NCBI GenBank assembly: GCA_002388905.1
Contig: DGNJ01000096.1
Location: 1-9,277 of the forward strand
Direction: 5' to 3'
DNA length: 9,277 nucleotides
From: Cellvibrionales bacterium UBA4495
Lineage (GTDB): Bacteria > Pseudomonadota > Gammaproteobacteria > Pseudomonadales > Porticoccaceae
The position numbers and the translations under genes are program-made. The notes under the pieces were generated by a model. The model did no database searches. It was not told the origin of the DNA and saw nothing but the letters and a program-made list of their open reading frames with translations. Shown here piece after piece: positions 1-8,200 of the stretch (positions are counted from its first letter, which is position 1; each line of letters starts with the position of its first letter).

Positions 1-421
1 CGCCGCCGCCCTGGTCGATCATCTGCCCAACCTGCCGCTTCATCAGCAGGAAGACGCTGTCCAGGGAGATGGCCATGGTTCCGTGGTAGGCATCTTCGCT
101 GGTGGTGTGCAGCGTGTTGCCCGGCTTGTCTTCGGGATGGGCGCCGCCGAGGACGTTGGCCGCGACATCGAGCCTGCCAAGTTCCCGGACCGTGGCGGCG
201 ACAAGGTTTTCCACGTCACTGCCCCGAGTGCAGTCGGCGCGCAGGTAAATGGCCCTGCCGCCTTCGGCCGTGAGTCTTTCCGACAGCGCCTTGCCCCTGC
301 CGTCCTGAATATCGGCGATGGCCACCAGCGCCCCCTCCCGGGCAAATGCCTCACTGGTGGCGGCGCCGATGCCGCTGGCGCCACCGGCCACGAGCACGAC
401 TTTATCCTGGAATCTTGCCAT
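1..421 (-). CDS. SDR-family NAD(P)-dependent oxidoreductase, C-terminal part beyond window
   Basis: This is the N-terminal 140 residues of a classical short-chain dehydrogenase/reductase; the rest lies beyond the left edge. The protein begins MARFQDKVVLVAGGASGIG, which holds the Rossmann glycine motif (GGASGIG, about residues 13-19). An Asp follows at the end of the second strand (IADI, about residue 37), which in this family favours NAD(H) over NADP(H). The AANV segment stands where classical SDRs have NNAG. The last residues seen (QMIDQGGGG) precede the strand that carries the catalytic Ser, so the Ser-Tyr-Lys residues are not visible and activity cannot be judged. The ATG has a purine-rich AAGAAGGGA stretch a little upstream. 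It lies 83 bases downstream of a second SDR gene in the same direction, with which about 60 of 140 residues are identical by eye, so the two are probably a duplicated pair in one operon. The substrate is unknown. Confidence 0.9.
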   Translation of the reverse strand, partial: MARFQDKVVLVAGGASGIGAATSEAFAREGALVAIADIQDGRGKALSERLTAEGGRAIYLRADCTRGSDVENLVAATVRELGRLDVAANVLGGAHPEDKPGNTLHTTSEDAYHGTMAISLDSVFLLMKRQVGQMIDQGGG

Positions 422-504
422 CTGCTTCTGTCCCTTCTTGTCTTGTTGTATAGCACCGGTCGGAGACTCGTTGGTAGTGCCGCCCCCCGGCCGGCTGTAG
501 TCCG

Positions 505-1281
505 CTAGCGCGCAGACCAGCCGCCATCCACCGGCAGGTTCTGCCCGGTGACCATGGCGGCGTCCTCGGAACACAGCCAGAGCATGGCGGCCGCCTGTTC
601 ACCGGGATCGATGGGGCGCTTGATGGCGTGCCCCTCCAGCAGGCGCTGGGTCAACGCCTCGGCCGCCTCCGGTCCCCACTTTTGGTAGGCGGCGGTGGGC
701 GTGGTGCCCGGTGCGATGCAATTGACACGAACGCCCCGGTCCGCATAGGTGAGCGCCGCAAAACGGGTCAGCTGGATGACGCCGGCCTTGGCGGCGGAAT
801 AGGCGGCTCCCGAATCGGGCACATAGAGCATACCGGACAATGACGCCACATTGGCGATGGTGCCGCCGCCGTGCTCGATCATGTGGGCGATCTCATATTT
901 CATGGAAAGGAATACGCTGCGCAGGGAAACGGCGACAGTACCGTCCCAGCCCTCGAGACTTTGTTGGTGGAATTCCGGACCGTAGGCATCGCCAACCGCA
1001 TCCCCCACGACATTGGCGGCCACATGCAGGCCACCGAAGGCATTCACGGTTTCGGCGACCAGTGCCCGGATATCCGGCTCCAGGGTGGCATCGGCGGCAA
1101 AAAAGCGGGCATCGGCACCGCCCTGGCGCAACGATTGCGCCATTTCCTCGCCCCCCGCCTCATTGATGTCGGAGAGCATGACCTTCGCCCCCTCGATGGC
1201 AAAAGCCTTGGCTGTGGCGGCGCCGATGCCGCCGGCCGCCGCCGTCACCAGGACCACCTTTCCGTCAAATCGTCCTGTCAT
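505..1281 (-). CDS. SDR-family oxidoreductase (classical type), complete
   Basis: A complete 258-residue classical short-chain dehydrogenase/reductase of typical length (about 250 residues). Visible motifs in order are the cofactor loop TAAAGGIG (residues 13-20), an Asp at residue 38 suggesting NAD(H) preference, AANV (88-91), the NVASLSG strand with likely catalytic Ser147, and YSAAK (Tyr161, Lys165). The C-terminal GQNLPVDGGWSAR matches the usual SDR ending. The first glycine of the TGxxxGxG loop is Ala14; this TAAA form also occurs in some functional SDRs such as the BDH2/DHRS6 group. The start is well supported by AGGAGGG seven bases before the ATG (1289-1295). The gene is transcribed away from cysJ and precedes a paralogous SDR gene. 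Substrate and pathway cannot be read from the sequence; hydroxy-acid, acyl or steroid-like alcohols are all possible for this family. Confidence 0.93.
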   Translation of the reverse strand: MTGRFDGKVVLVTAAAGGIGAATAKAFAIEGAKVMLSDINEAGGEEMAQSLRQGGADARFFAADATLEPDIRALVAETVNAFGGLHVAANVVGDAVGDAYGPEFHQQSLEGWDGTVAVSLRSVFLSMKYEIAHMIEHGGGTIANVASLSGMLYVPDSGAAYSAAKAGVIQLTRFAALTYADRGVRVNCIAPGTTPTAAYQKWGPEAAEALTQRLLEGHAIKRPIDPGEQAAAMLWLCSEDAAMVTGQNLPVDGGWSAR

Positions 1282-1440
1282 TATTTTTCCCTCCTGCTGC
1301 TGTCAGGTGGTGGCAACCGGTTTGCACCAGGCCCGCCACGCCGGCTTAAGTCGCCGCTTATTATCTTCCCGGCGAGTATAGGGAGGCGCGGCGGTGAAAT
1401 CCAGGCAACGGCAAGCGCCGGATTCCATTATGCGCTGCAC

Positions 1441-1510
1441 GTTTATGCTCATTCCCAAATATTCTTGTGCAAAACTTCCGTCAAACATTAAAGTTATAAC
1501 TAATGCTTTA
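1441..1510 (+). promoter_or_regulatory. AT-rich cysJ promoter/activator region
   Basis: A 70-base island of about 70% A+T in otherwise GC-rich DNA, upstream of cysJ. It contains the palindrome GTTATAAC (1493-1500), whose TATAAC (1495-1500) fits a -10 box at five of six positions. No good -35 box lies at 16-18 bases from it. That is what is expected of an activator-dependent promoter; in enterobacteria cysJ is activated by the LysR-type regulator CysB with N-acetylserine, which binds AT-rich upstream DNA. CysB control here is inference from the gene family; no site can be assigned with confidence. Confidence 0.4.
1456..1484 (-). promoter_or_regulatory. Candidate sigma70 promoter for the SDR genes
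   Basis: Read on the minus strand, TTGACG (1479-1484) resembles a -35 box and is followed 17 bases later by TATTTG (1456-1461) as a weak -10 box. The -35 matches consensus at five of six positions, the -10 at three. This would give a leader of roughly 165 bases before the SDR start at 1281. It lies inside the AT-rich core of the divergent region and overlaps the presumed cysJ promoter zone, so the two directions could influence each other. Assigned by eye only. Confidence 0.3.
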
Positions 1511-1518
1511 CTGCTCTC

Positions 1519-1538
1519 TCAGGTTCATAAAGACCTGA
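1519..1538 (+). promoter_or_regulatory. Inverted repeat in the cysJ leader
   Basis: TCAGGT (1519-1524) and ACCTGA (1533-1538) form a perfect six-base inverted repeat with an eight-base AT-rich spacer, ending 13 bases before the cysJ ATG. It lies downstream of the presumed -10 box, so in RNA it could form a small hairpin whose right arm touches the only weak Shine-Dalgarno-like stretch (GAAG, 1537-1540). As DNA it could be an operator half-site pair. A chance origin is possible for a repeat this short. Confidence 0.35.
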
Positions 1539-1551
1539 AGTTATCGCCACT

Positions 1552-3372
1552 ATGCGGGTCAATGACATCAATGAACATGCCAGCCCACTCGACCGCGAGC
1601 AGGCCAGGTGTCTCAATGAACTGGTGAAAAGCCTGTCCGCCGACCAGGCCCAGTGGATCAGCGGTTACCTGGCGGGACTCAACGCCGCCGGTGCCGGCGA
1701 GGCCGGCGCCCGGGTAGCGCCGTCGGCCACCGAAAAACCCACCATAACCATCCTCTACGGCTCGGAAACGGGCAACGCCGAGAGGATCGCCGAGCAATTC
1801 AGGGCCCAGGCCGAAGACAGGGGCCTGAACGCCCGGGCCCTGGATATGGCCGATTACAAACCCCGGGACCTGAAGAAGGAACAGTGCCTGGTCCTGGTCA
1901 CCGCCACCCACGGCGAAGGCGACCCGCCGGATCCCGCCGAGGAGTTTCACGAATTCCTGCACAGCCGCAAGGCCCCCGGCCTCGCCGGCGTGCCCTATGC
2001 GGTACTCGGCCTGGGCGATTCGAGTTACGAGCATTTCTGCCAGACCGGCAAGGATTTCGATGCCCGGCTGGCCGAACTGGGCGCGGAACGCCTCCATGAT
2101 CGCGTCGACTGCGACGTGGACTACGACGAGCCGGCGGCTCACTGGACAGAGACGGTGCTGAAACGGCTCGGCGAGCGATTCGACAGCGGCGGGGAGCCAG
2201 GGCCCAACGTGGTGGCCATCGGCAGCCAGGCCCGGACCAGGCAACCGAGCGCCTTCGGCCGGGACAATCCCTTTCCCGCGGAAGTGCTCGACAACCTCAA
2301 GATCACCGGTCGCGGCTCCAACAAGGAAATCCGCCATATCGAGCTTTCCCTGGCGGATTCGGGGCTCAGTTTCGAGCCCGGCGACGCCCTGTCCATTGTC
2401 GCCCGCAACCACGACGAAGTGATCTTCGAACTGCTCGAGGCCGTCGGCCTGGAGGGCTCGGAAGTCGTTCCCACTCCCCGCGGCGAGCAGACCCTGGAGG
2501 AGGCCCTGCGCCACGACTACGAAATCACCACCGTGACCCCGCCCTTCCTCGGGGCCTACGCGGAATTCGCCGACAGCGACGAACTGAACCGGCTGCTGGA
2601 ACCCGACAACGCCGGCAGGCTGACCGAATACCGCTGGGGCCGGCACATCGTCGATGTGGTGCGGGATTTTTCCGCCCGGGAACTGGACGCGAAACGGTTC
2701 GTGACCATGTTGCGCAAGCTCCAGCCGAGGGATTACTCCATTGCCTCCAGCTACAACGCCAATCCGGACGAAGTCCATCTCACCGTGGCGGCCGTTCGCT
2801 ATCGCAGTCACGGCCGGGAGCGGCACGGTGTCGCCTCCACCTACCTGTCGGACCGGGTCGAACCGGGGGAGACGGTACCCGTCTACGTCCAGCGCAACAA
2901 AAATTTCAAGCTGCCGGCCGACGACGCCACGCCGATCATCATGATCGGTCCCGGCACCGGCGTGGCGCCCTTCCGGGCTTTTGTCGAGGAACGGGAACAC
3001 CGGGGCGCCGACGGCCGCAACTGGCTGTTTTTCGGAGAGCAGCACTTTCGCACCGACTTCCTCTACCAGACCGACTGGCAGCGCTGGCTGCGCGACGGCA
3101 TCCTCACCCGCATGGACGTGGCCTTCTCCCGGGACACCGAAAACAAGGTTTACGTCCAGCACCGGCTGCTGGAGAACGCCCGGGATCTCTACGCCTGGAT
3201 TCAGGACGGTGCCCATCTCTATGTGTGCGGCGACGCCGACCGCATGGCGCCGGACGTGCACGAGGCCCTGACCACGATTATCGCCGAACAGGGCGGGATG
3301 TCCGCCGACAAGGCCCGCGACTACCTGAAATCCCTGCAACGGGAAAAACGTTATCAGCGGGATGTTTACTGA
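1552..3372 (+). CDS. cysJ: NADPH sulfite reductase flavoprotein (alpha) subunit
   Basis: The reductase subunit of assimilatory NADPH-sulfite reductase. It takes electrons from NADPH through FAD and FMN and passes them to CysI, which reduces sulfite to sulfide for cysteine synthesis in the cytoplasm. The 606 residues compare with 599 in E. coli CysJ, and the similarity runs end to end, including the C-terminal RYQRDVY. Domains in order: a short variable N-terminus, the FMN-binding flavodoxin domain (about 64-200; SETGNA at 71-76, THGEGDPP at 119-126, LGDSSYE at 154-160), a connecting/FAD domain (RDYSIASS at 393-400, GVAST at 426-430), and the NADPH-binding domain (GPGTGVAPFR at 466-475, YVCGDADRM from 557). 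An in-frame stop at 1528 and no better start codon in between support the ATG at 1552, though its ribosome binding site is weak. cysI follows 88 bases downstream in the same direction. Confidence 0.97.
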   Translation: MRVNDINEHASPLDREQARCLNELVKSLSADQAQWISGYLAGLNAAGAGEAGARVAPSATEKPTITILYGSETGNAERIAEQFRAQAEDRGLNARALDMADYKPRDLKKEQCLVLVTATHGEGDPPDPAEEFHEFLHSRKAPGLAGVPYAVLGLGDSSYEHFCQTGKDFDARLAELGAERLHDRVDCDVDYDEPAAHWTETVLKRLGERFDSGGEPGPNVVAIGSQARTRQPSAFGRDNPFPAEVLDNLKITGRGSNKEIRHIELSLADSGLSFEPGDALSIVARNHDEVIFELLEAVGLEGSEVVPTPRGEQTLEEALRHDYEITTVTPPFLGAYAEFADSDELNRLLEPDNAGRLTEYRWGRHIVDVVRDFSARELDAKRFVTMLRKLQPRDYSIASSYNANPDEVHLTVAAVRYRSHGRERHGVASTYLSDRVEPGETVPVYVQRNKNFKLPADDATPIIMIGPGTGVAPFRAFVEEREHRGADGRNWLFFGEQHFRTDFLYQTDWQRWLRDGILTRMDVAFSRDTENKVYVQHRLLENARDLYAWIQDGAHLYVCGDADRMAPDVHEALTTIIAEQGGMSADKARDYLKSLQREKRYQRDVY

Positions 3373-3460
3373 CCCCGCTCCCCCGTGCCGCCGGCGTAGG
3401 GCTTTTTGTTGCCGGAGCACCACACAGGAATCTGCGAGCAGACACAGAGGTTAAGGAACC

Positions 3461-5188
3461 ATGACTGACGACAGCGGGCGCCTTACCCGGGATGCTCCCC
3501 TTGAGGAGTTGCACCCGAACGAGCGACTGAAACACGACAGCAACTACCTGCGCGGCACACTACAGGAAGGGCTCGCCGACCCCATTACCGGCGGTATTTC
3601 CGAGCAGGACAACCAGTTGCTCAAGTTCCACGGCATCTACCAGCAGGATGACCGCGACCTGCGCAGCGAGCGCCGCCACCAGAAACTGGAGCCCGCCTAC
3701 CAGTTCATGGTCCGGGTGAGGCTGCCCGGCGGCGTCTGCACCACCGGGCGCTGGCTTAAGCTTGACAGCCTTGCCAATGATTACGCCGACGGCAGCCTGC
3801 GCCTGACCACCCGCCAGACATTCCAGTTTCACGGCGTACTCAAGGGCCGCCTGAAGCCCCTGATCAGGGGCATGGATGAGGTGCTTCTGGACACCATCGC
3901 CGCCTGCGGCGACGACAACCGGGGGGTGATGTGCGCCGCCAACCCCGAGCATTCCAGGGTGCATGCCCGGGTTTTCGAACTGTCCCGCCGGATCAGTGAA
4001 AGACTGCTGCCGCGCAGCCGCGCCTGGCACGAGATATGGCTCGACGAAGAGCCGGTGTCCGGGGGTGGCGACGGCGAACAGGAGCCTTTGTACGGGCGCA
4101 CCTACCTGCCCCGGAAATTCAAGATCGGCCTGGCGGTACCGCCGGTCAACGACATCGACGTCCACAGCCAGGACATCGGCTTTATCGCCATCGAGGAAAA
4201 CGGCGAACTGGCCGGCTTCAACGTCTGCCTGGGCGGCGGCATGGGCCGCACCGACCATGCCCCGGACACCTACCCCCGGCTCGCCGACGTGGTGGGCTTC
4301 TGCAGCCCCGAACAGGCGGAGGAAGTAGCGGAGGCCGTGGTGAGTGTGCAGCGGGATCACGGCAATCGCCTGGACCGAAAACGCGCCCGGATGAAATACA
4401 CCATCGAGGACCTGGGCCTCGACTGGTTTGTGGCGGAAACCGAACGCCGCCTGGGCTGGCGGTTTGGCGAGGCCCGGCCCTTCCGCTTCCACCACAACGG
4501 CGATGCCTACGGCTGGACCCGGGCCGACGACGGCCGCTGGCACTATTGCCTGTTCATCGAAAACGGTCGTGTGCGGGACCGGGAGGGCCTGCCCCTGATG
4601 ACCGGCCTGCGCAAAATCGCCGAGAGCCACGACGGCGAGTTCCGCATCACCCCCAACCAGAACCTGATTATCGCCAATGTGGCCGAGGCGAAAAAGCCGG
4701 AAATCGACGACCTGCTCAAGGAACACCGGCTGCTCGACGCCACCCAGGCGAGCCCCCTCAGGCGCAATGCCATGGCCTGCGTGGCGCTGCCCACCTGCGG
4801 CCTGGCCATGGCCGAGAGCGAACGCTATCTGCCCGACCTGGTGGGCAAGCTGGAAGCGATAATGGCGGAGGCGGGCATTGCCGACGAGCCCATCGTGGTT
4901 CGCATGACCGGCTGCCCCAACGGCTGCGCCCGCCCCTACCTGGCGGAAATCGGTTTCTCCGGTCGCGGCCCGGGCAAGTACGACCTCTACCTGGGGGGCA
5001 GTTTCCGCGGCGACCGGCTCAACAAGCCCTATCTTGAAAACATCAACGAGGACAAAATCCTCGAGGCCCTGTCGCCCATCCTTCACCAGTTCGCCCGGGA
5101 GCGGCAAAGCGGCGAGCGGTTCGGGGATTTCGTCATCCGCGCAGGCTACGTGCCGGAAGTGAAGGCCGGGCGGGATTTCAACCGGTGA
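3461..5188 (+). CDS. cysI: NADPH sulfite reductase hemoprotein (beta) subunit
   Basis: The catalytic subunit of assimilatory sulfite reductase: six-electron reduction of sulfite to sulfide at a siroheme coupled to a [4Fe-4S] cluster, with electrons supplied by CysJ. The 575 residues match E. coli CysI (570) along the whole length. The four cluster cysteines are present as C440 and C446 (CVALPTC) and C485 and C489 (CPNGC), equivalent to E. coli C434, C440, C479 and C483. Substrate and siroheme contacts R85, R154, K219 and K221 align with E. coli R83, R153, K215 and K217, and the [11 protein letters not shown] segment sits at 114-124. The start is supported by AGAGG and AAGGA just upstream (3446-3457). 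The 88-base gap after cysJ shows no convincing terminator, so the two genes are probably co-transcribed. cysH, often next in enterobacteria, is absent; putA converges 24 bases after the stop. Confidence 0.97.
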   Translation: MTDDSGRLTRDAPLEELHPNERLKHDSNYLRGTLQEGLADPITGGISEQDNQLLKFHGIYQQDDRDLRSERRHQKLEPAYQFMVRVRLPGGVCTTGRWLKLDSLANDYADGSLRLTTRQTFQFHGVLKGRLKPLIRGMDEVLLDTIAACGDDNRGVMCAANPEHSRVHARVFELSRRISERLLPRSRAWHEIWLDEEPVSGGGDGEQEPLYGRTYLPRKFKIGLAVPPVNDIDVHSQDIGFIAIEENGELAGFNVCLGGGMGRTDHAPDTYPRLADVVGFCSPEQAEEVAEAVVSVQRDHGNRLDRKRARMKYTIEDLGLDWFVAETERRLGWRFGEARPFRFHHNGDAYGWTRADDGRWHYCLFIENGRVRDREGLPLMTGLRKIAESHDGEFRITPNQNLIIANVAEAKKPEIDDLLKEHRLLDATQASPLRRNAMACVALPTCGLAMAESERYLPDLVGKLEAIMAEAGIADEPIVVRMTGCPNGCARPYLAEIGFSGRGPGKYDLYLGGSFRGDRLNKPYLENINEDKILEALSPILHQFARERQSGERFGDFVIRAGYVPEVKAGRDFNR

Positions 5189-5204
5189 CCGGAAAAGAGC
5201 CGGT
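5181..5204. terminator. Possible weak hairpin between convergent cysI and putA
   Basis: ACCGG (5188-5192) and CCGGT (5200-5204) can pair around a seven-base loop, overlapping the end of cysI; an alternative left arm is ACCGG at 5181-5185. The stem is only five pairs and no run of T follows in either direction, so it is not a standard intrinsic terminator. With only 24 bases between two convergent stop codons, this is nonetheless the only structure visible here that could separate the transcripts. Confidence 0.22.
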
Positions 5205-5212
5205 ACCCGTCT

Positions 5213-8200
5213 TTACTCCCGCAGGCTGAATAACACCGTATCGCCGCCCCTGGCGGTCAGGTTTTCGGTGCGTGTCCTCTCATAACAAAAACGCGCCAGA
5301 TAATAATCCACCGGTGCCAGTCTCTTCGGCGCCCATATCGCCGGCAAACGCTCGATCCACGGCAGGATAGCCCCGTGCCGATCCGCCAGCCGCCTTCGCG
5401 CCCACTGTTTCGGAGCGGACGAGAGATCGGTTGCGACCACGCCGGCCAGTTGGGGATGCTCCAGCAATGCCGTTACCTGCTCCCAGGGAACACCGGCAAC
5501 CAGGTTGTCGGGCACGCCGGCATCGGCCAGGGCGCTAATAACAGGGACAGGGACAGGAACCGGGTCCTCCACCGGCTGCCTGGTGGCAACCACCAGGCCG
5601 CAGCCTGCGGCCAGGGCCACCAGTAACGGGGTCGACGACCAGGGCCCCTCCGTAAGACACAGAAACACCCCCCGGGGATGCAGGGAGAGGCGGTTGTCCT
5701 CGCCGGTGGGTCCCGGCAGTGAAACCGGCTTCAACAGCCTGCGGGCGTCCGCGAGGATCTGCCCCCGGAGTTCTGCATTGTCTTCATCGACCGCCCCGGC
5801 CGCCCCCGACAACCGTTCGAAGGCAACCCCGACGCGATCGCAGCGATCGGGTGGAGGTATTTCCCGCCACTGCCGCCAGGCTCGCACCACTGTACTGAAA
5901 TCGACAGGGGCCATCGCCTTGCCGGTATCCGACCGGACAGTCCCTGCTCCGGCAGCCGTTTCCGGCATCGACAAAGGCCGGGCAAAGGCCGGCACATAAT
6001 GGGGCCCCCCGGCTTTGGGCCCGGTCCCGGAAAGACCGGTGCCACCGAAGGGGTTGACCCCCACCACGGCACCCACCATGTTGCGGTTGATATAGGTGTT
6101 ACCCGCCCGGGTGTGGCGGAAAACGTGGTCGGCAAAGGCCTCGACCCGGCTGTGCACACCAAGGGTCAGGCCGTAGCCCGTACCCTCGATCTGCTCGATC
6201 ACCGAATCCAGTTCCGACAACCGGTAGCGGATCACATGCAGTACCGGCCCGAAAACCTCGCCGGGCAATTGGTCTATGTGCTCGATCTCGAAGACCCGGG
6301 GCGCGACGAAATGACCCTGGTCCGAATGCGGCGGCTCACAGGCGGCGACGATTCGCGCCTCCCGGTACATGGCCCGGACGTGCGCTTCCAGCGCGGCCCT
6401 GGCATCCCCGTCGATCACCGGCCCCACATCGGTGGCCGGATGCAGGGGGTTGCCCAGGCGGAGTTCGGCCATGGCGCCCCGAAGCATGGCCAGCACATCG
6501 TCGGCAATTTCCTCCTGGAGGTAGAGCACGCGCAGGGCCGAACAACGCTGGCCGGCACTGTGGAAGGCGGAGGCGACAATATCGTCCACCAGTTGTTCGT
6601 GCAGGGCGGAGGAGTCCACCACCATGGCATTCTGCCCGCCGGTTTCGGCGATCAGGGGAATGGCGTCCTGCCGTCTCGCCAGCAACCGGTTGATTCGCCC
6701 GGCCGTGGCCGTGGAGCCGGTAAAGGCGACGCCAGCCAGGCGGGCGTCGGGAATCAACTGCTCCCCGATGCGCGGCCCGTCCCCCGGCACCAGTTGAACC
6801 ACCTCCCGGGGCAACCCCGCCTCCCGGAAAAGGTCCACTGCCCGGGCTGCAACCAGGGGAGTCTGCTCGGCGGGCTTGGCGAGCACGGTATTCCCGGCCG
6901 CCAGGGCCCCGGCGATCTGGCCGGTGAAAATCGCCAGGGGAAAATTCCAGGGGCTGATGCAAAAAAAGACGCCTCGACCGTGCAGCAGTGCGCCGACTCC
7001 GAAATGCGAGCGGGCCTGGAGCGCGTAGTAGCGGCAGAAATCCACCGCTTCCCGGACTTCCGAAAGGCCGTCCTTCAGGGTCCTGCCCCCTTCCCGGCCG
7101 ATTATGCCTATCAGTTCGCGGGTGTGGGCCTCCAGGACATCCGCCATGGCCTCCAGGATGTGTGCCCGGTACTCTCCCCCCCTGCGATTCCACTCCGGTT
7201 GCGCCCGGGCGGCGACGGCCAGGGCCGCATCGAGGGAAGCCGTACTGCTTTCCACCACCCGACCGACCGTGTCGCCGGTGGCCGGGTCGCGTATGGTCCG
7301 CCCCTGGGCCTGTTTGCCGTCCGCGGACAGGCCGTCGGCGACGGCTTCCAGGGGGTGCCGGAGGCGATCCAGTTCCGCCATCAGGCCCGCCACCGGCAAG
7401 GGGGCGTCCAGGTCCAGGCCCCGGGCCTGGGCGCGCTCCTCGCCGGCGTTGCGGTAAATGGCAAGCGGTGGGGGAATCGACCCGTGGCGGCGGGATGCGC
7501 TTTCCTCCACCTGCCCGATAACGTCCCGCACCAGTGCGTCCACGGGTAATTCGTCGTCCAGAAAACGATTGACGAAGGAACTGTTGGCGCCGTTTTCCAG
7601 CAGGCGCCGCACCAGATAGGGGAGCAAATCCCGGTGTTGGCCGATGGGCGCATAGACCCGCAACGGCGGCGCATTCTCTCCCGCGTCCCGGTAAAAGTGC
7701 TCGTAGAGCAGCGCCCCCATGCCGTGCAGCCGCTGGAATTCATGGGGCCGGTCCCCGGCCATTGCCCGAACCATGGCCAGGGTATAGGCGTTGTGGCTGC
7801 CGAATTGGGGGTAGACGGCATCCGTGGCTTCCAGCAGCCGGGCCGCGCAAACCAGGTAACACAGGTCGGTGTTGGCCTTGCGGGTAAACACCGGGTAATC
7901 GTCGAGGCCCTGCTGCTGCGCGCGCTTGATCTCGGCGTCCCAGTAAGCCCCTTTTACCAGCCGCACCATAAAGCGCCGGCCGGTCTGCCGGGCCAGGGCG
8001 ATAAGCCAGTCGGCGACCCCGGGTGCCCGTTTCTGGTAGGCCTGGAGCACGAAGCCCAGGCCCTGCCAGCCCGCCAGGGCCGGGTCCCGGGCCAGGGCCT
8101 CGAACAGGGACAGGTTGAGGTCGAGCCGGACCGCTTCCTCGGCATCGATACTGAGCCCCAGGTTGTGGGCCCGGGCCCGCAGGCAGAGGGTGCGCAAACG

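Noticed and set aside
422..504. Gap between the two SDR genes examined for a promoter, terminator or small gene
   Set aside because: Only a CCGGCCGG palindrome and a purine-rich stretch before the next start were seen; nothing specific enough to report.
1351..1375. Inverted repeat TCGCCG ... CGGCGA in the divergent region
   Set aside because: Six bases with a 13-base loop in GC-rich DNA; it is not beside a promoter box or a gene end, so chance is the simplest explanation.
871..1491. A plus-strand open frame across the SDR gene and the divergent region
   Set aside because: Overlaps the well-supported SDR gene in antisense and runs into the promoter region; no homology recognised and poor start context.
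3391..3415. CCGGC ... GCCGG hairpin with an internal T run between cysJ and cysI
   Set aside because: The T run lies in the loop, not after the stem, and the stem is only five pairs, so it does not look like an intrinsic terminator or attenuator.
1525..3423. A 632-codon open frame antisense to cysJ
   Set aside because: Its product is low-complexity and rich in Gly, Val, Ala and His, matches no family I recognise, and mirrors the GC-biased third positions of cysJ, whose identity is certain.
3560..5107. A 515-codon open frame antisense to cysI
   Set aside because: Shadow of cysI in GC-rich DNA; no recognisable motif, no ribosome binding site, and the sense frame carries all siroheme and cluster residues.
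5999..7549. A 516-codon plus-strand open frame inside putA
   Set aside because: Antisense shadow of putA. The composition is Gly/Pro/Arg-rich without domain features, while the minus-strand frame is unmistakable PutA.
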